Origin: Adiantum capillus-veneris
Lineage: Eukaryota; Streptophyta; Polypodiopsida; Polypodiales; Pteridaceae
Assembly (NCBI GenBank): GCA_014529385.2
Contig: CM043965.1
Location: forward strand, 59,118,933 to 59,182,932
Reading direction: 5' to 3'
Length of the DNA: 64,000 nucleotides
The position numbers and the translations under genes were made by a program. Below, piece after piece: positions 30,391 through 40,602 of the stretch (the stretch's first letter is position 1; each line of letters begins with the position of its first letter). The notes below the pieces were generated by a model. It did not search any database. It worked only from the letters and a program-made list of their open reading frames with translations, and was not told the origin of the DNA.

Positions 30391-31803
30391 ATGAATTTGA
30401 GATCGGGCAGGAATCTCCAGAATAACCAACCAAAACAAGGGGAACAAGCAAGTGTCATATCAACCGAGGGAAGTGTAAACCAAAGTTGGGTGCAACCATT
30501 AGAGCCGATCTTTGAAGGAAGTGTTTCTTATACTTCTTCGGAGAGATCTTATGAGATTTTCACCGAACACTTGGAACACTTGAACCTGAACAACAAAGAA
30601 AATATGGCAGCAGGACCATCAAACCCTTCCGCCACAATGAAGCTATTGTTCATAAAATACCAGTACGACAATGAGCAAGGTGCCAAGATCTACAAAGATG
30701 GAATGGACCGCTATTGTGTAAAGATAGAAGATAGACCTAGTGAGTTCAAGGACTTAGTGCCTGTGAGCTATAGCGGAGATAGATATCTAGATGACGAAGG
30801 TACCATGTATTTGGTAGTCCTAAACCCTAACATTGTGGACAAGTGGGGATTGATGGGCACCAAAGCCAAAGTAGATGAAGAACTTGAGGAGAAAGCACCA
30901 ATAATGAACTTCCCTGATGCGAGGTTAAGAAGAGAGAATGAAACTACAAGGATCAACACTGATAACATCTATATGGGGCTATACAAATATAATAATGGGG
31001 AGCAAGATCTCTATTATAGATGTGAAGAACCCTACAGTGGAGAGTTGACAGACCAAAAAAGACTTTATGTATTTACCTACACAGAGGGATCGGAAGTGAA
31101 AATTGTCGCTTACGACAAGTATGGGAGGCAATACTCAACAATGGGCAAGAAAGAATTAGAAGGATATACATACTTTGGGGGACCACTACATCAGTATTAT
31201 GTTACTTCTACCTCACAAAGACCAGCACCAACAAATGGAGTGCAAAACCCAATGACAACAGGAGGACAAAGAATTCAGGCTGCTGACTCTTTCAGTCAAC
31301 CTCAGTACTCGAAGCCCGGATTAATGGGATCATTACATTCCAGAGAGTCAATGGATACGAATCGAGGTAGTGCAGTTCCAATCCCCACATATACCACTCC
31401 AGGTCCAAGGTTCGAAGCGGAACCATCACATTTACCTCCTAGTAGTAGACTCAGGGCAGGGGAACCGACAAGGGTAACCCATGAAGTCCATGATGCTAGA
31501 GAAAGCTTTAGCCGGGACACAGGAGCAATGAGATTGGTAGCAGACCATAGACGTATGAGACCATCTCAAGTAGCCAAGTGTATGCCAAAGAAGTATGGTG
31601 GTTCAGGAGATCCGTATGCACATATGTCACTCTTTAAGCAAGTCTTAAGAGCTGAGCAGATAACAGATTTCCATACACAATACGAGGGATTTGGTCTTAC
31701 TCTAGAAGGTACGGCATTGACATGGTTTCAACCACTGAACAGAGGGGGATTCCATGACATTGACCATTTGCTAAGAGAGTTTTCTGAGGAATTCTCAAAA
31801 TGA
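30391..31803 (+). pseudogene. gag: Gag N-terminal domain and first half of Gag core, E2
   Basis: Open from ATG (MNLRSGRNLQN) through the unrecognised Tyr-rich domain, and without the 7-bp duplication that breaks E1. It enters the Retrotrans_gag core (MPKKYGGSGDPYAH, ALTWFQP) and meets a TGA at 31801-31803 where E1 has CGA, a typical methyl-CpG decay. The frame continues beyond. Confidence 0.8.
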
Positions 31804-34800
31804 TGGATTAAGCACAATACGGTCTCACAAATATATGCTTTTAAACAGAGAGAACACGAAAAAGTGAAGGAAGCTTCACGTCGCTTCAAACAATACATTG
31901 AGAGATGTCCAGTACGTGAACGACCACAAGATGACAGACTATCTGTTCTCTTTATTGAAGGATTAAGAAAGGACACTCTCAAGAAGGACTTGCACTTGAA
32001 AGCTTGTACAAGTTTCGAGCAAGTAACGAGAGAAGCATTGTACTTAGTGGATAACTGTACGGTTTATGGAGAGGTGTCAGCGGATACAGATTTTGCATCC
32101 AGTAGCTCTTCCTCCGTAGCGAGCGAGACTACCACTAAAAAGAATGTTCAAACAACAACCATGCCAAATGTAGAGCAAATGATAGAAGATGCTCTAAAAA
32201 GGATGGCACCATACCAAAAACCATTGCCAAAACCACTGAAATGGTGTGCTATTGAACAAAAATGGACAAACCATCCAACAGAGGAGTGCTATTACAACAA
32301 AGGGTATGTAAGGGAGCGTCAGTATGCACCTCCTGCTCAATTAGTACCACCTCAGGTACATCCAGTACCTCGATACCCAACGGGAAATGTACCAGGACCT
32401 ATGGGGATAGAAAGACCGCAACCGGTATTGGGACAACAACCACCTTTACCAGGAGCAAGACCAGTGGGCATTAGATATGCACCAACCTTAGAGAATCAGG
32501 AAGAACAAGCCTTAGTGCCTGTTCAAGCCTATTATGAAGAATCTGGTGCACACATGTCTCCAACTGTGTATTACCCACCAGAAGAACCCAAACAACCAGA
32601 ACCATGGGGCATGATTGGGAATGTTGGAACACCAACAGTTACAAGTGCTTCTGATGAAGAGAGATACAATTTGGACGCAAGAACATTGATGTTCATAGCT
32701 CATGGAGGGTTAACAGGACAAAGACCATCCTATCCACAAAGGACGAATCAAGTGGGACCAAGACCAGCACTAGGACCCTGTTACAAGTGTGGAGGTGACC
32801 ATCTGATGAATGTTTGTCCACATACGGAAATCATTAGAATTAACGCTTATTGCACTGAGTATGGGGTTACTCACTTCATTGCGGATTGTTCAAAGAATCC
32901 AAACAAAGTGCAAAAGACGACATTGAATATGCTAGAAACTATTCCTACCAGCAGTGGGTCCGAAAATGAAACTCTGATACCAACGCAAGTTGTTACTAGA
33001 GCTCAAGCTAAGAAAACCACTAGAGAACCTGAGAATGGAAAGTTAGCGACTGAAGTGGTTAGTCAAGGACCACGGAGTCAGAGAAACACATGGAAAGCTA
33101 GAAAAGCACGCATGAAGTTGAGAAAAGAACGTGAAGACGCTATTCTAGTTGAGGAACTAAAGCGAACTAAAGATAGATTAGAAAAACTTGAGAGTCAAAA
33201 CGGGAAACGAGAGATGAGCCCAGAAAGAACGAAACAAAAGAGTATCAAAGAAACAATGAGCTTAAGCTCAGGGGGATCAGTGCTAGTCGACAAAGTACAC
33301 GAACCATTGGACACACTGATGAGAGCTTACGAAGCTAGGTTAAAGAACAACCAAACACAAGAACAAAGGTGGATGACATACCCAAACGCGGAATTGGAAA
33401 AGCAGAGACTTGAAATATCCCAGAGAATGATCGAGACTGCACAAGCCTTATTAGAACCACCAAGAGAAACAATGAATTGTGGAACGGAAGACCCAATTCA
33501 GCAAGAGACTATCATTTCACGGGTAGCTGAAAAGACTTCCAGTGCACAAAAGCCTAAAAATACACACAAGGATGACCGCATAGTATTGAACACAACCGAT
33601 CAAGAGATAGAGAGTTTTCATCCAGTCATACAGAGGATTTACGGAAGAGATGAGGATTACAATGAAATTTGGAAACAAGTGAGAGAGGCAAACTTTGCAA
33701 ACGAGCTAAGTTGCCAAGCTAATCAGACAAATTGGGAAAAGGACATTAGGAATCCTCCCATAGTGGAATTTGAGGCAGGATCTCAAGTGGACTTGGATCT
33801 GCAATCTTACTGGGGAGATGGGGGCTCTGTTAGAACAAGGGAGAGCAAACCTCATTCACTGAATACCTTACCTTCATACTTAGGAGAGTATGAAGCAAAA
33901 TCCGAGATTAGAGCACTTCCCTCACGAAGAATCTCATCAGAAAAAGTCATGGACTCGCAAGGATTGATAGAGATCTTGTCAACACCAGTGACATGCACTA
34001 TCACTCTAGCTGAGCTTTTGAGGCTAAGACCACATATGTGGACCACTGTAGGAAAATGCTTGGAGAAATTTGGGATAAAAGACCCAACATCGAGACTGCA
34101 AGAGGGTATACAAGAGCTGAGCAAACCACAAGAGAACGCTAAGCTTGTACCCTTAAACAAGGTCGGAGAGTATTGCGAAGGTGAAGAGGGGAATACAACC
34201 TTACCAGTTGAATTCCAAGGAGTGAACACGATGGCAATACTAGACAGCGGAGCTGGGGTAGCCATTGCTACAAAAGAAATCTGGAAAAAATGGGGGAAAC
34301 CAGCAATAAGGAAGACTAGGTTGAAGCTCCAATTAGCAGATGGACACATGGAGAAACCTATGGGGTTATTAGAGAAAGTCGTAGTAACTTCTTGCGGCAT
34401 TGAATACGAACATACTTTTTCTATTGTCGATTTTGGCAAAGAGAATAACTATGATATCATACTGGGGAGACCATTCATGAGACAGTTGAAAATGGTCCAG
34501 GATTGGGGCTACAATCACATATACCTGAGAAATATGGAAACGACTACACGTGTGAACCTGAGAGACCATAGCTACAAAGATGTGAACCGAACACCGATAG
34601 AGGAGTTTGATTCAGCTACTTTGGCGGGATCCGAATTTCCAGCTTGGTTAGGTAAGCCCAAGGAGTTATGGATGTGTGGAGCCTCGAAATGTGGAAGTCT
34701 GAGGCGAGAAGAATATGTTTTAGAAAGGGCTATCGAAGACGAAACTTATATAGGAGAACCCTTTCCAGAGGACACGCTTGAACCATTAGAATGGACACAC

Positions 34801-37782
34801 ATTCTAGCAACCCTAGATGTTTGTGCAATTCTGGATGGTCCCACAACGAAATTTTGCGACAAGGACGGGTACGACGTGGTTCCGTACTTCATGCTGAGAA
34901 CTATACTCGAAAAAGAAACTGAAAAGAACGATACACTGGAAAAGGAAGATGAAGAAGAGGTGTTTCACGACATTCCCGATCATCCAGAGTGGGGAAATGA
35001 TCATGTTTTACGACTATGCATCAATCGTGAGGAATATAATATATATCTACTCGAAGCACATGTTCAGGAATGTGCATTTCATTGTTCAAGAAGGAACACA
35101 TATAGGAATTTGTTACAATTGGGAGTCTATTGGCCAGGAATGAAAGAAAGCGTACATAAATATGTCACTGTATGTATTGTATGTTCATCAAAACCGCCAG
35201 CAGAGTATTCGACATTATATCAGATAATGATCGCTCCAGAATGGAGTCAGTATATTGTTGAATATCTCACAAATAGAACTTTCCCAAAAGGAACTTCAAA
35301 AGCTCGTCAGAAATCTGTAGAGACAGAAGCTAGAGATTACGCTTTAATAGGAGATCAACTCTATAAGAGAGGTAAAGACAACCAGCTTAGGATTTGCGCA
35401 TCAGAGTCTGAGTATGTGATAATCCTGGAGCAAGCTCATGGAGGAGTAGGTGGAGGCCATTTCTCAGGTGATAAGACAGCAAAACTTGTCTTAGCCGCAG
35501 GAATATGGTGGCCAACATTACATATGGACGTTGAGGAATACGTTAAACGGTGTGATGACTGTCAACGGACCAAAGTACCACTTAAAAGAGATGATATGCC
35601 GCTTAGACCAATGATGGGGGCAAGAGCTTTTGCAAAATGGGGGATTGATTATGTCGGACCCATTTCACCTCCTGCATATAAGACTCATGCACAATACATC
35701 ATTGTGGCTACAGACTATCTAACAAAGTGGGTCGAAGCAAAGGCAACTCAGAAAGCAGATACCAGGACCACGGCACAATTTCTATATGAATACGTCTTTG
35801 TACGATATGGATTGCCAATAGAAATTGTGAGTGATCGAGGCACACATTTTATAAATGAAGTGATAGAGATCCTTCTAGATGAATTCATGGTAATCCATAG
35901 GAAATCAACCCCGTATCATCCACAAGCAAACGGACAAGCTGAAGCAACAAACAAAACCATATGCACGGTCCTTACGAAGATTGTATCTGAGTCGAGAACT
36001 GACTGGGACCAGAAGTTGCATTCAACATTATGGGCATATAGGGTAGCATATAAAACATCAATAGGAACGACCCCATATAACATGGTTTTTGGGCTAAATG
36101 CTATCTTACCAATAGAATTCTTGATTTCAACCTTAAGGGTGGCTAAGGATCTAGAGTGGACAGGGCACGAGCTTTCTGATAGAATAGATGACCTGGAAAA
36201 GCTAGACGAGCTTCGCCTAAAAGCAGTAGCTTCTATCTACACTCAAAAAAGGCGACAAAAGGAATTTTTTGATAAGCATGTGCGGACTAAAGAGTTTAAG
36301 GTTGGGGACTATGTCCTAGTTTACACTCTGAAACAGCATGCTAAGAAGCTTAAAAAGCAAGGGATGGGACCTCTGGTGATTAAAGATCTATCACCAAGTG
36401 GAGCCGTCAAGCTTGCTACATTAGACGGAGAAGAAATGCCCAATTGGATTAGTGGATGCAGAGTAAAAAAGTATCTTTTGCCGCTAACCCAAGACATGCT
36501 TCTCAAAATACATCAAGAAAAGCTGCGTGTCCAAAAAAAGAAAATGATTATGGAGGAAGCGCAAGCCGAGGCGAAGGAAAGAATGGAGAAAAGAAGACTA
36601 CTACGTCAGAAACAGCGCAATGAAGGAGCAATACTAATAAACGCAGTCAGTATAGCAGAAATGGATAATGACAAAGAAGAACCCGTCATTGAATGCAAAG
36701 TAGGAACCAACCAAATCAAAGCCAGAGCACTATTGGATTCCGGAGCTCAAACTAACCTACTTTCACTCAGTTTGTATAGACAATTGACAAATGACACTAA
36801 ATTACAAACTGCCAAGCAAGAGTCAAAGAGTTACTTTGAGAATTCAATCAAAACTGTCGGATGCACAGTTTTACATATACAGATTAACCAGTATGTGTAT
36901 CCTCATATGTTTTACGTGGTTGAAGACCAAGCTACACAACATCCATTATTGCTAGGACAACCATGGCAGAAGCAATACAATGCAATGATTGACTGGAGTT
37001 CTAAATCAGTGCTTATCAAATACGAAGGTGAAAGTCAATCAGTTAAGTTCACCAAAGGAGCAGAGCCAACTCCAAAGGAAGAATCCAAGAACAAAGGTAA
37101 ACAACAACCAGAGAAAAAGAAGAAGCAATGGCAACCAAAAGTTTCTATACAACTGGATTTCTCTTCGACGAGGAACTCTCAACATTGGATAAGGAAGACA
37201 AGCAATAATATAACAGCTCAACCTTGGGAAAAAACGGAGTCAAAGTTGGTATGGAGACCAAAAAAGGTTGTGCCAAAGAACACAAAGGTGGAAAACAGAG
37301 TCTTCAATACCAGACAACAGAGTGATTCCAGACAATCAAGGACAGTGAAACAGATCTGGATTCCAAAGAAGTTCATGACGGCACAAAGCTATAGCAAGCA
37401 AATTTGGATCTCAAGGATTTGTAAACAGGAACTCCCTTCAGTACAATCCACGGAAACTCCTAGGTATTTCAAGGCGAGGAAATCAACACAAAGAACAAAG
37501 CAGGTTTGGGTCGCAAAGAGTTTGTGGCAAGCACAAGCGAAGCGGAAGCAGATTTGGATTGTGAAAAAGAACCAAATTGTGAAAAAGAACAACAAGGTAA
37601 AGAAGAATCCATCTACTGATTCTACTACCGAAGTGCCAAAACCAACCCAAAACCCGACCACCAATCCTTCAATCAAACAAAGAGCAGCTTTATTGGAAAG
37701 ACTGTTGTATCATCGCTCTACAATTGCATTGGGAACTTATGACCAAAACAACTACAATGCTTCGCCCACAGACACTTCATAG
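31804..37782 (+). CDS. E2 fused polyprotein: Gag C-term, protease 1, doubled H2C2, integrase, PR2, W-repeats
   Basis: About 1990 codons are open in one frame. Order: end of Gag core; zinc knuckles at about 32779-32892 (CYKCGGDHLMNVC intact; the second reads CTEY, losing one Cys); protease 1 with LDSGAG (Asp 34243-34245); deletion junction 34992-35000; H2C2 module 1 (about 35000-35200) and module 2 (about 35230-35590, CDDC end); integrase core with GIDYVG, SDRG and GQAEATN; C-terminal domain; PR2 with LLDSGAQ (about 36733) and LLLGQPW; and a tail with KQIWIPKK-type repeats. RT and RNase H are absent. Except for the TGA at 31801 it joins the upstream Gag. It could supply Gag, proteases and integrase, but replication would need RT in trans. 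Confidence 0.8.
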   Translation, partial: WIKHNTVSQIYAFKQREHEKVKEASRRFKQYIERCPVRERPQDDRLSVLFIEGLRKDTLKKDLHLKACTSFEQVTREALYLVDNCTVYGEVSADTDFASSSSSSVASETTTKKNVQTTTMPNVEQMIEDALKRMAPYQKPLPKPLKWCAIEQKWTNHPTEECYYNKGYVRERQYAPPAQLVPPQVHPVPRYPTGNVPGPMGIERPQPVLGQQPPLPGARPVGIRYAPTLENQEEQALVPVQAYYEESGAHMSPTVYYPPEEPKQPEPWGMIGNVGTPTVTSASDEERYNLDARTLMFIAHGGLTGQRPSYPQRTNQVGPRPALGPCYKCGGDHLMNVCPHTEIIRINAYCTEYGVTHFIADCSKNPNKVQKTTLNMLETIPTSSGSENETLIPTQVVTRAQAKKTTREPENGKLATEVVSQGPRSQRNTWKARKARMKLRKEREDAILVEELKRTKDRLEKLESQNGKREMSPERTKQKSIKETMSLSSGGSVLVDKVHEPLDTLMRAYEARLKNNQTQEQRWMTYPNAELEKQRLEISQRMIETAQALLEPPRETMNCGTEDPIQQETIISRVAEKTSSAQKPKNTHKDDRIVLNTTDQEIESFHPVIQRIYGRDEDYNEIWKQVREANFANELSCQANQTNWEKDIRNPPIVEFEAGSQVDLDLQSYWGDGGSVRTRESKPHSLNTLPSYLGEYEAKSEIRALPSRRISSEKVMDSQGLIEILSTPVTCTITLAELLRLRPHMWTTVGKCLEKFGIKDPTSRLQEGIQELSKPQENAKLVPLNKVGEYCEGEEGNTTLPVEFQGVNTMAILDSGAGVAIATKEIWKKWGKPAIRKTRLKLQLADGHMEKPMGLLEKVVVTSCGIEYEHTFSIVDFGKENNYDIILGRPFMRQLKMVQDWGYNHIYLRNMETTTRVNLRDHSYKDVNRTPIEEFDSATLAGSEFPAWLGKPKELWMCGASKCGSLRREEYVLERAIEDETYIGEPFPEDTLEPLEWTHILATLDVCAILDGPTTKFCDKDGYDVVPYFMLRTILEKETEKNDTLEKEDEEEVFHDIPDHPEWGNDHVLRLCINREEYNIYLLEAHVQECAFHCSRRNTYRNLLQLGVYWPGMKESVHKYVTVCIVCSSKPPAEYSTLYQIMIAPEWSQYIVEYLTNRTFPKGTSKARQKSVETEARDYALIGDQLYKRGKDNQLRICASESEYVIILEQAHGGVGGGHFSGDKTAKLVLAAGIWWPTLHMDVEEYVKRCDDCQRTKVPLKRDDMPLRPMMGARAFAKWGIDYVGPISPPAYKTHAQYIIVATDYLTKWVEAKATQKADTRTTAQFLYEYVFVRYGLPIEIVSDRGTHFINEVIEILLDEFMVIHRKSTPYHPQANGQAEATNKTICTVLTKIVSESRTDWDQKLHSTLWAYRVAYKTSIGTTPYNMVFGLNAILPIEFLISTLRVAKDLEWTGHELSDRIDDLEKLDELRLKAVASIYTQKRRQKEFFDKHVRTKEFKVGDYVLVYTLKQHAKKLKKQGMGPLVIKDLSPSGAVKLATLDGEEMPNWISGCRVKKYLLPLTQDMLLKIHQEKLRVQKKKMIMEEAQAEAKERMEKRRLLRQKQRNEGAILINAVSIAEMDNDKEEPVIECKVGTNQIKARALLDSGAQTNLLSLSLYRQLTNDTKLQTAKQESKSYFENSIKTVGCTVLHIQINQYVYPHMFYVVEDQATQHPLLLGQPWQKQYNAMIDWSSKSVLIKYEGESQSVKFTKGAEPTPKEESKNKGKQQPEKKKKQWQPKVSIQLDFSSTRNSQHWIRKTSNNITAQPWEKTESKLVWRPKKVVPKNTKVENRVFNTRQQSDSRQSRTVKQIWIPKKFMTAQSYSKQIWISRICKQELPSVQSTETPRYFKARKSTQRTKQVWVAKSLWQAQAKRKQIWIVKKNQIVKKNNKVKKNPSTDSTTEVPKPTQNPTTNPSIKQRAALLERLLYHRSTIALGTYDQNNYNASPTDTS
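34992..35000 (+). other. RT-RNase H deletion junction in E2
   Basis: The nine bases GGGAAATGA occur once here but twice in E1, at 9907-9915 and 12144-12152. Exactly one copy plus the 2.2 kb between is missing. The join leaves reading open (PEWGN fused to DHVLRLC) and falls exactly at the start of the first H2C2 module. Confidence 0.9.
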
Positions 37783-39084
37783 TCGTCCGGGAGGACTCAA
37801 ACTAGGAGGGGGGGAGGTATACAGGTATACAGGAGCTACAAAGCAGCTACAAGCGACAAAAAACAAAGAAAAACAAAAATTATATTCCAAGGGCAGTGTC
37901 TTACATGATTTTGCAATTTTTATGTTTGATTGCGGATATTGATAATATTTATGCCCTTATATACCTTGTTTTGCAACAAGAAGAGATCAAATGATGAATT
38001 TGGGTCTCTAGACGTGTAAATATCACTAAATAAGAGTGTTTTTGGAGCTAAAAAATGAAAAAAAGTGGTAATCCAAGTCCAGAAATCACAAATAAGTGTA
38101 TACTCATATACACAAGGGTTACCAGCTATTTATTGTGTATGTTTGGAATTTTTTGGCTTCAATTTGCTATTTTCCTTTATTTTTTATGATTTTCTTAATA
38201 AAAGTAAAAGAAAAAAAAAGGCAGGTGAAATGAGATCGGAAAAAAGAAAAGAATAGACGGTGATGGTCTTAATGACAAGGGCAACCCATGGTAAAAATTG
38301 GGTACAATTCTGGAAAAGTTGCGGAAAGTCCGAAACGGCAGAATTTTGGCAAGTGGACGGAATTCTAAGAAAACAAGTCAAACGGAGTCCGATTTGGGAA
38401 ATTTCAGATCCTAAAGCGCATCTCACAACGAGATAGGAGCACATGACAAATTTGGTGGCAAGTGAACCGGGAATTTCGAAGTTAAGTATTTTTCACATCA
38501 CTTTCAAGCTCATTCACACTATTACCTTCTTGGAGAAGAGCAGAGAGCCACAGGAGCACAGATCTTCTACAACCTTCTACGACTTCCACGAGAGCTCAGA
38601 GGACACCAGACATGAGAGGTAGACTCGTTGCCATAAGCTTTTGATGCTTATCATTAACTTTTGTCGCGAAAACTGACCAAAATCAAGAAACAAGAGCAGA
38701 CGGGGAATGAGGTAGAATGCTAGGTAGTGGCACAACCGCCTAACCAAACCTTGCAAGAACTTATAGGTGGGTTACCCTAGTATAGAAGATGCGTTTCTAA
38801 CACTCGAAGCTCAAGAAAGAACGACTGGAAAAACCCTAGGTCAACAGAGCCTGCAAGAGGCAAACAGGAAAAAGTTGTCGAAACAACACGAAACTTCACA
38901 GGAAGTTCAACCACATCAAGGACAATGCAACCATAGAATATCTCCAAGTTTGAATCACAAAAAGTAGGTCGGAACAACCGATTTGGCTGCGGACACACAA
39001 AGCGTCATTTTGGCATAACGGCTGAAATTGACGACCGAATGAAATGAAACTTCACAAGCAGCTTCAAGTAACTATCGATTACTT
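37783..39084 (+). other. E2 3' non-coding region, first part
   Basis: Collinear with 14902-16197 of E1, with the same internal purine-rich stretch (GGAGGGGGGGAGGTATAC, near 37804) and an extra small duplication of ATACAGGT. No conserved ORF. Confidence 0.5.
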
Positions 39085-39333
39085 ATGTTTGCAAGCAAAA
39101 CCCAAAAGAAAGCTGATTCACTTATCGATGGTGAGAAAGACGCTTTCGGGCAACCAAAGGGAGAAAGATGGAGAACGGGGAGCCAAAGTCAAGTTCAACC
39201 AAATAGATGGCTTCACAACATATCCAATGAGCTGGAAATGCAACTCTCGAGAAGAAAAGTTGAAGAAATTCAACTCCAAGGCAAAAAGACGACTTCGGAG
39301 ACTGAAATGCCTATAAGGGGGCTTTTTAGCTAA
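39085..39333 (+). CDS. small conserved ORF (82 aa), E2 copy
   Basis: Counterpart of 16198-16446 with two replacements in 82 residues and no stop. Product unrecognised, basic and helical. Confidence 0.35.
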   Translation: MFASKTQKKADSLIDGEKDAFGQPKGERWRTGSQSQVQPNRWLHNISNELEMQLSRRKVEEIQLQGKKTTSETEMPIRGLFS

Positions 39334-39425
39334 ACTGATGACTTTTTAAGTTGAAAACTAGTTAGCAGGGCTTAGGGCACTAGCACAAAGCATTCTTTGC
39401 ACAAAAAGACCAACATTTCAAGAAA

Positions 39426-40436
39426 AGACATCATACGCGTATGATGTCTCACAGCATGAATTTCACATCTATTTCAACATTTGAGTGCATAGCCTCATTC
39501 CACATGTTAATTACATCCTATGAACCAAGTATCATGAGAATTGGAGTCAGAAAACCCAAGGAAAACCAAAAAGACGCAAAGTAGGCCATAAAATTGATTT
39601 TTGGTCCTAATTTTGTCAAAATAACTCCAAACTCATTGAAACTTTGTAGGATTGTTGCTAAACACATCTACAAGCTATCTGGAACCAAAAAGCACCATTT
39701 TGACACAAAAGACATCATACGCGTATGATGTCTATTTACACTTACAGAGCCAAAACTGCTCATTTGTCATCATACATCCATTATATATATCTAATACATG
39801 CTAAATATGAATTTGGAACCATTTGGTCAAGAGGATCACCCCATTAGCCCAATTGAGGGAAAATCCTTCACCTAAAGCCTATTTTTGGCCCAAATCCAAC
39901 ATACTCAAGTCCAAACCAAGATTTGAGTAGGATCAGTCCTTCACTAGTACATGGGGAGTCCACAGAACCAATCCCATGCAAAATTGATGAAAAAAGACAT
40001 CATACGCGTATGATGTCTCCAAAGCCATTTTTAGCCCAAAATCTATCCAAACTTCATAAATCCACTGAATAAGCCTATCTAAAGCCAAATCCAAGCTTAT
40101 AGAAAAATTTGGTCCAAAAATACACTAAAAGACATCATACGCGTACGATGTCTCACTATGTGATTTTGGCACCTCAGGGCTTCAACCACCAAACAGAAGT
40201 GATCTACATGCCATTTGAAAGTGAACCACCAAGTTTTATCCAATTTGGATCATAAAATCCAATTCCCTTTCAAAATTTTGCCAAGAGCCGGAACTGGACT
40301 AAATTGGCCAAAACTTGACCAAATGGGATCCAAACTCAAATCCAAGCATATGATAATCATGTATACACTATCAGCTACAAGCACAACCAATATGAAGTCA
40401 TTTTGACACAAAAGACATCATACGCGTACGATGTCT
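39426..40436 (+). repeat. 3' palindrome cluster of E2 (five copies)
   Basis: Copies lie at 39426-39449, 39710-39733 and 39995-40018 (perfect), and at 40130-40153 and 40413-40436 (one mismatch, T to C, in the right arm). Spacings 284, 285, 135 and 283 bp match E1. At 39710 and 39995 E2 is perfect where E1 is mutated, and the reverse holds for the last two copies, so the ancestral set was probably perfect. Confidence 0.9.
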
Positions 40437-40602
40437 CCAGCATGATTTTGAGTCCATTTTGCATATTTTTTCACCTACCTTGCATCCTTAGGCCCTGAAT
40501 AGCTCATGTTTCAAATTTCAAGTCATTTGGATAGTTAAAAGCTTCATTTCGGCTTTCAGTACTAAAAAGACGGTAACTTCTGAAATTGGAGTTACAGGAT
40601 CC

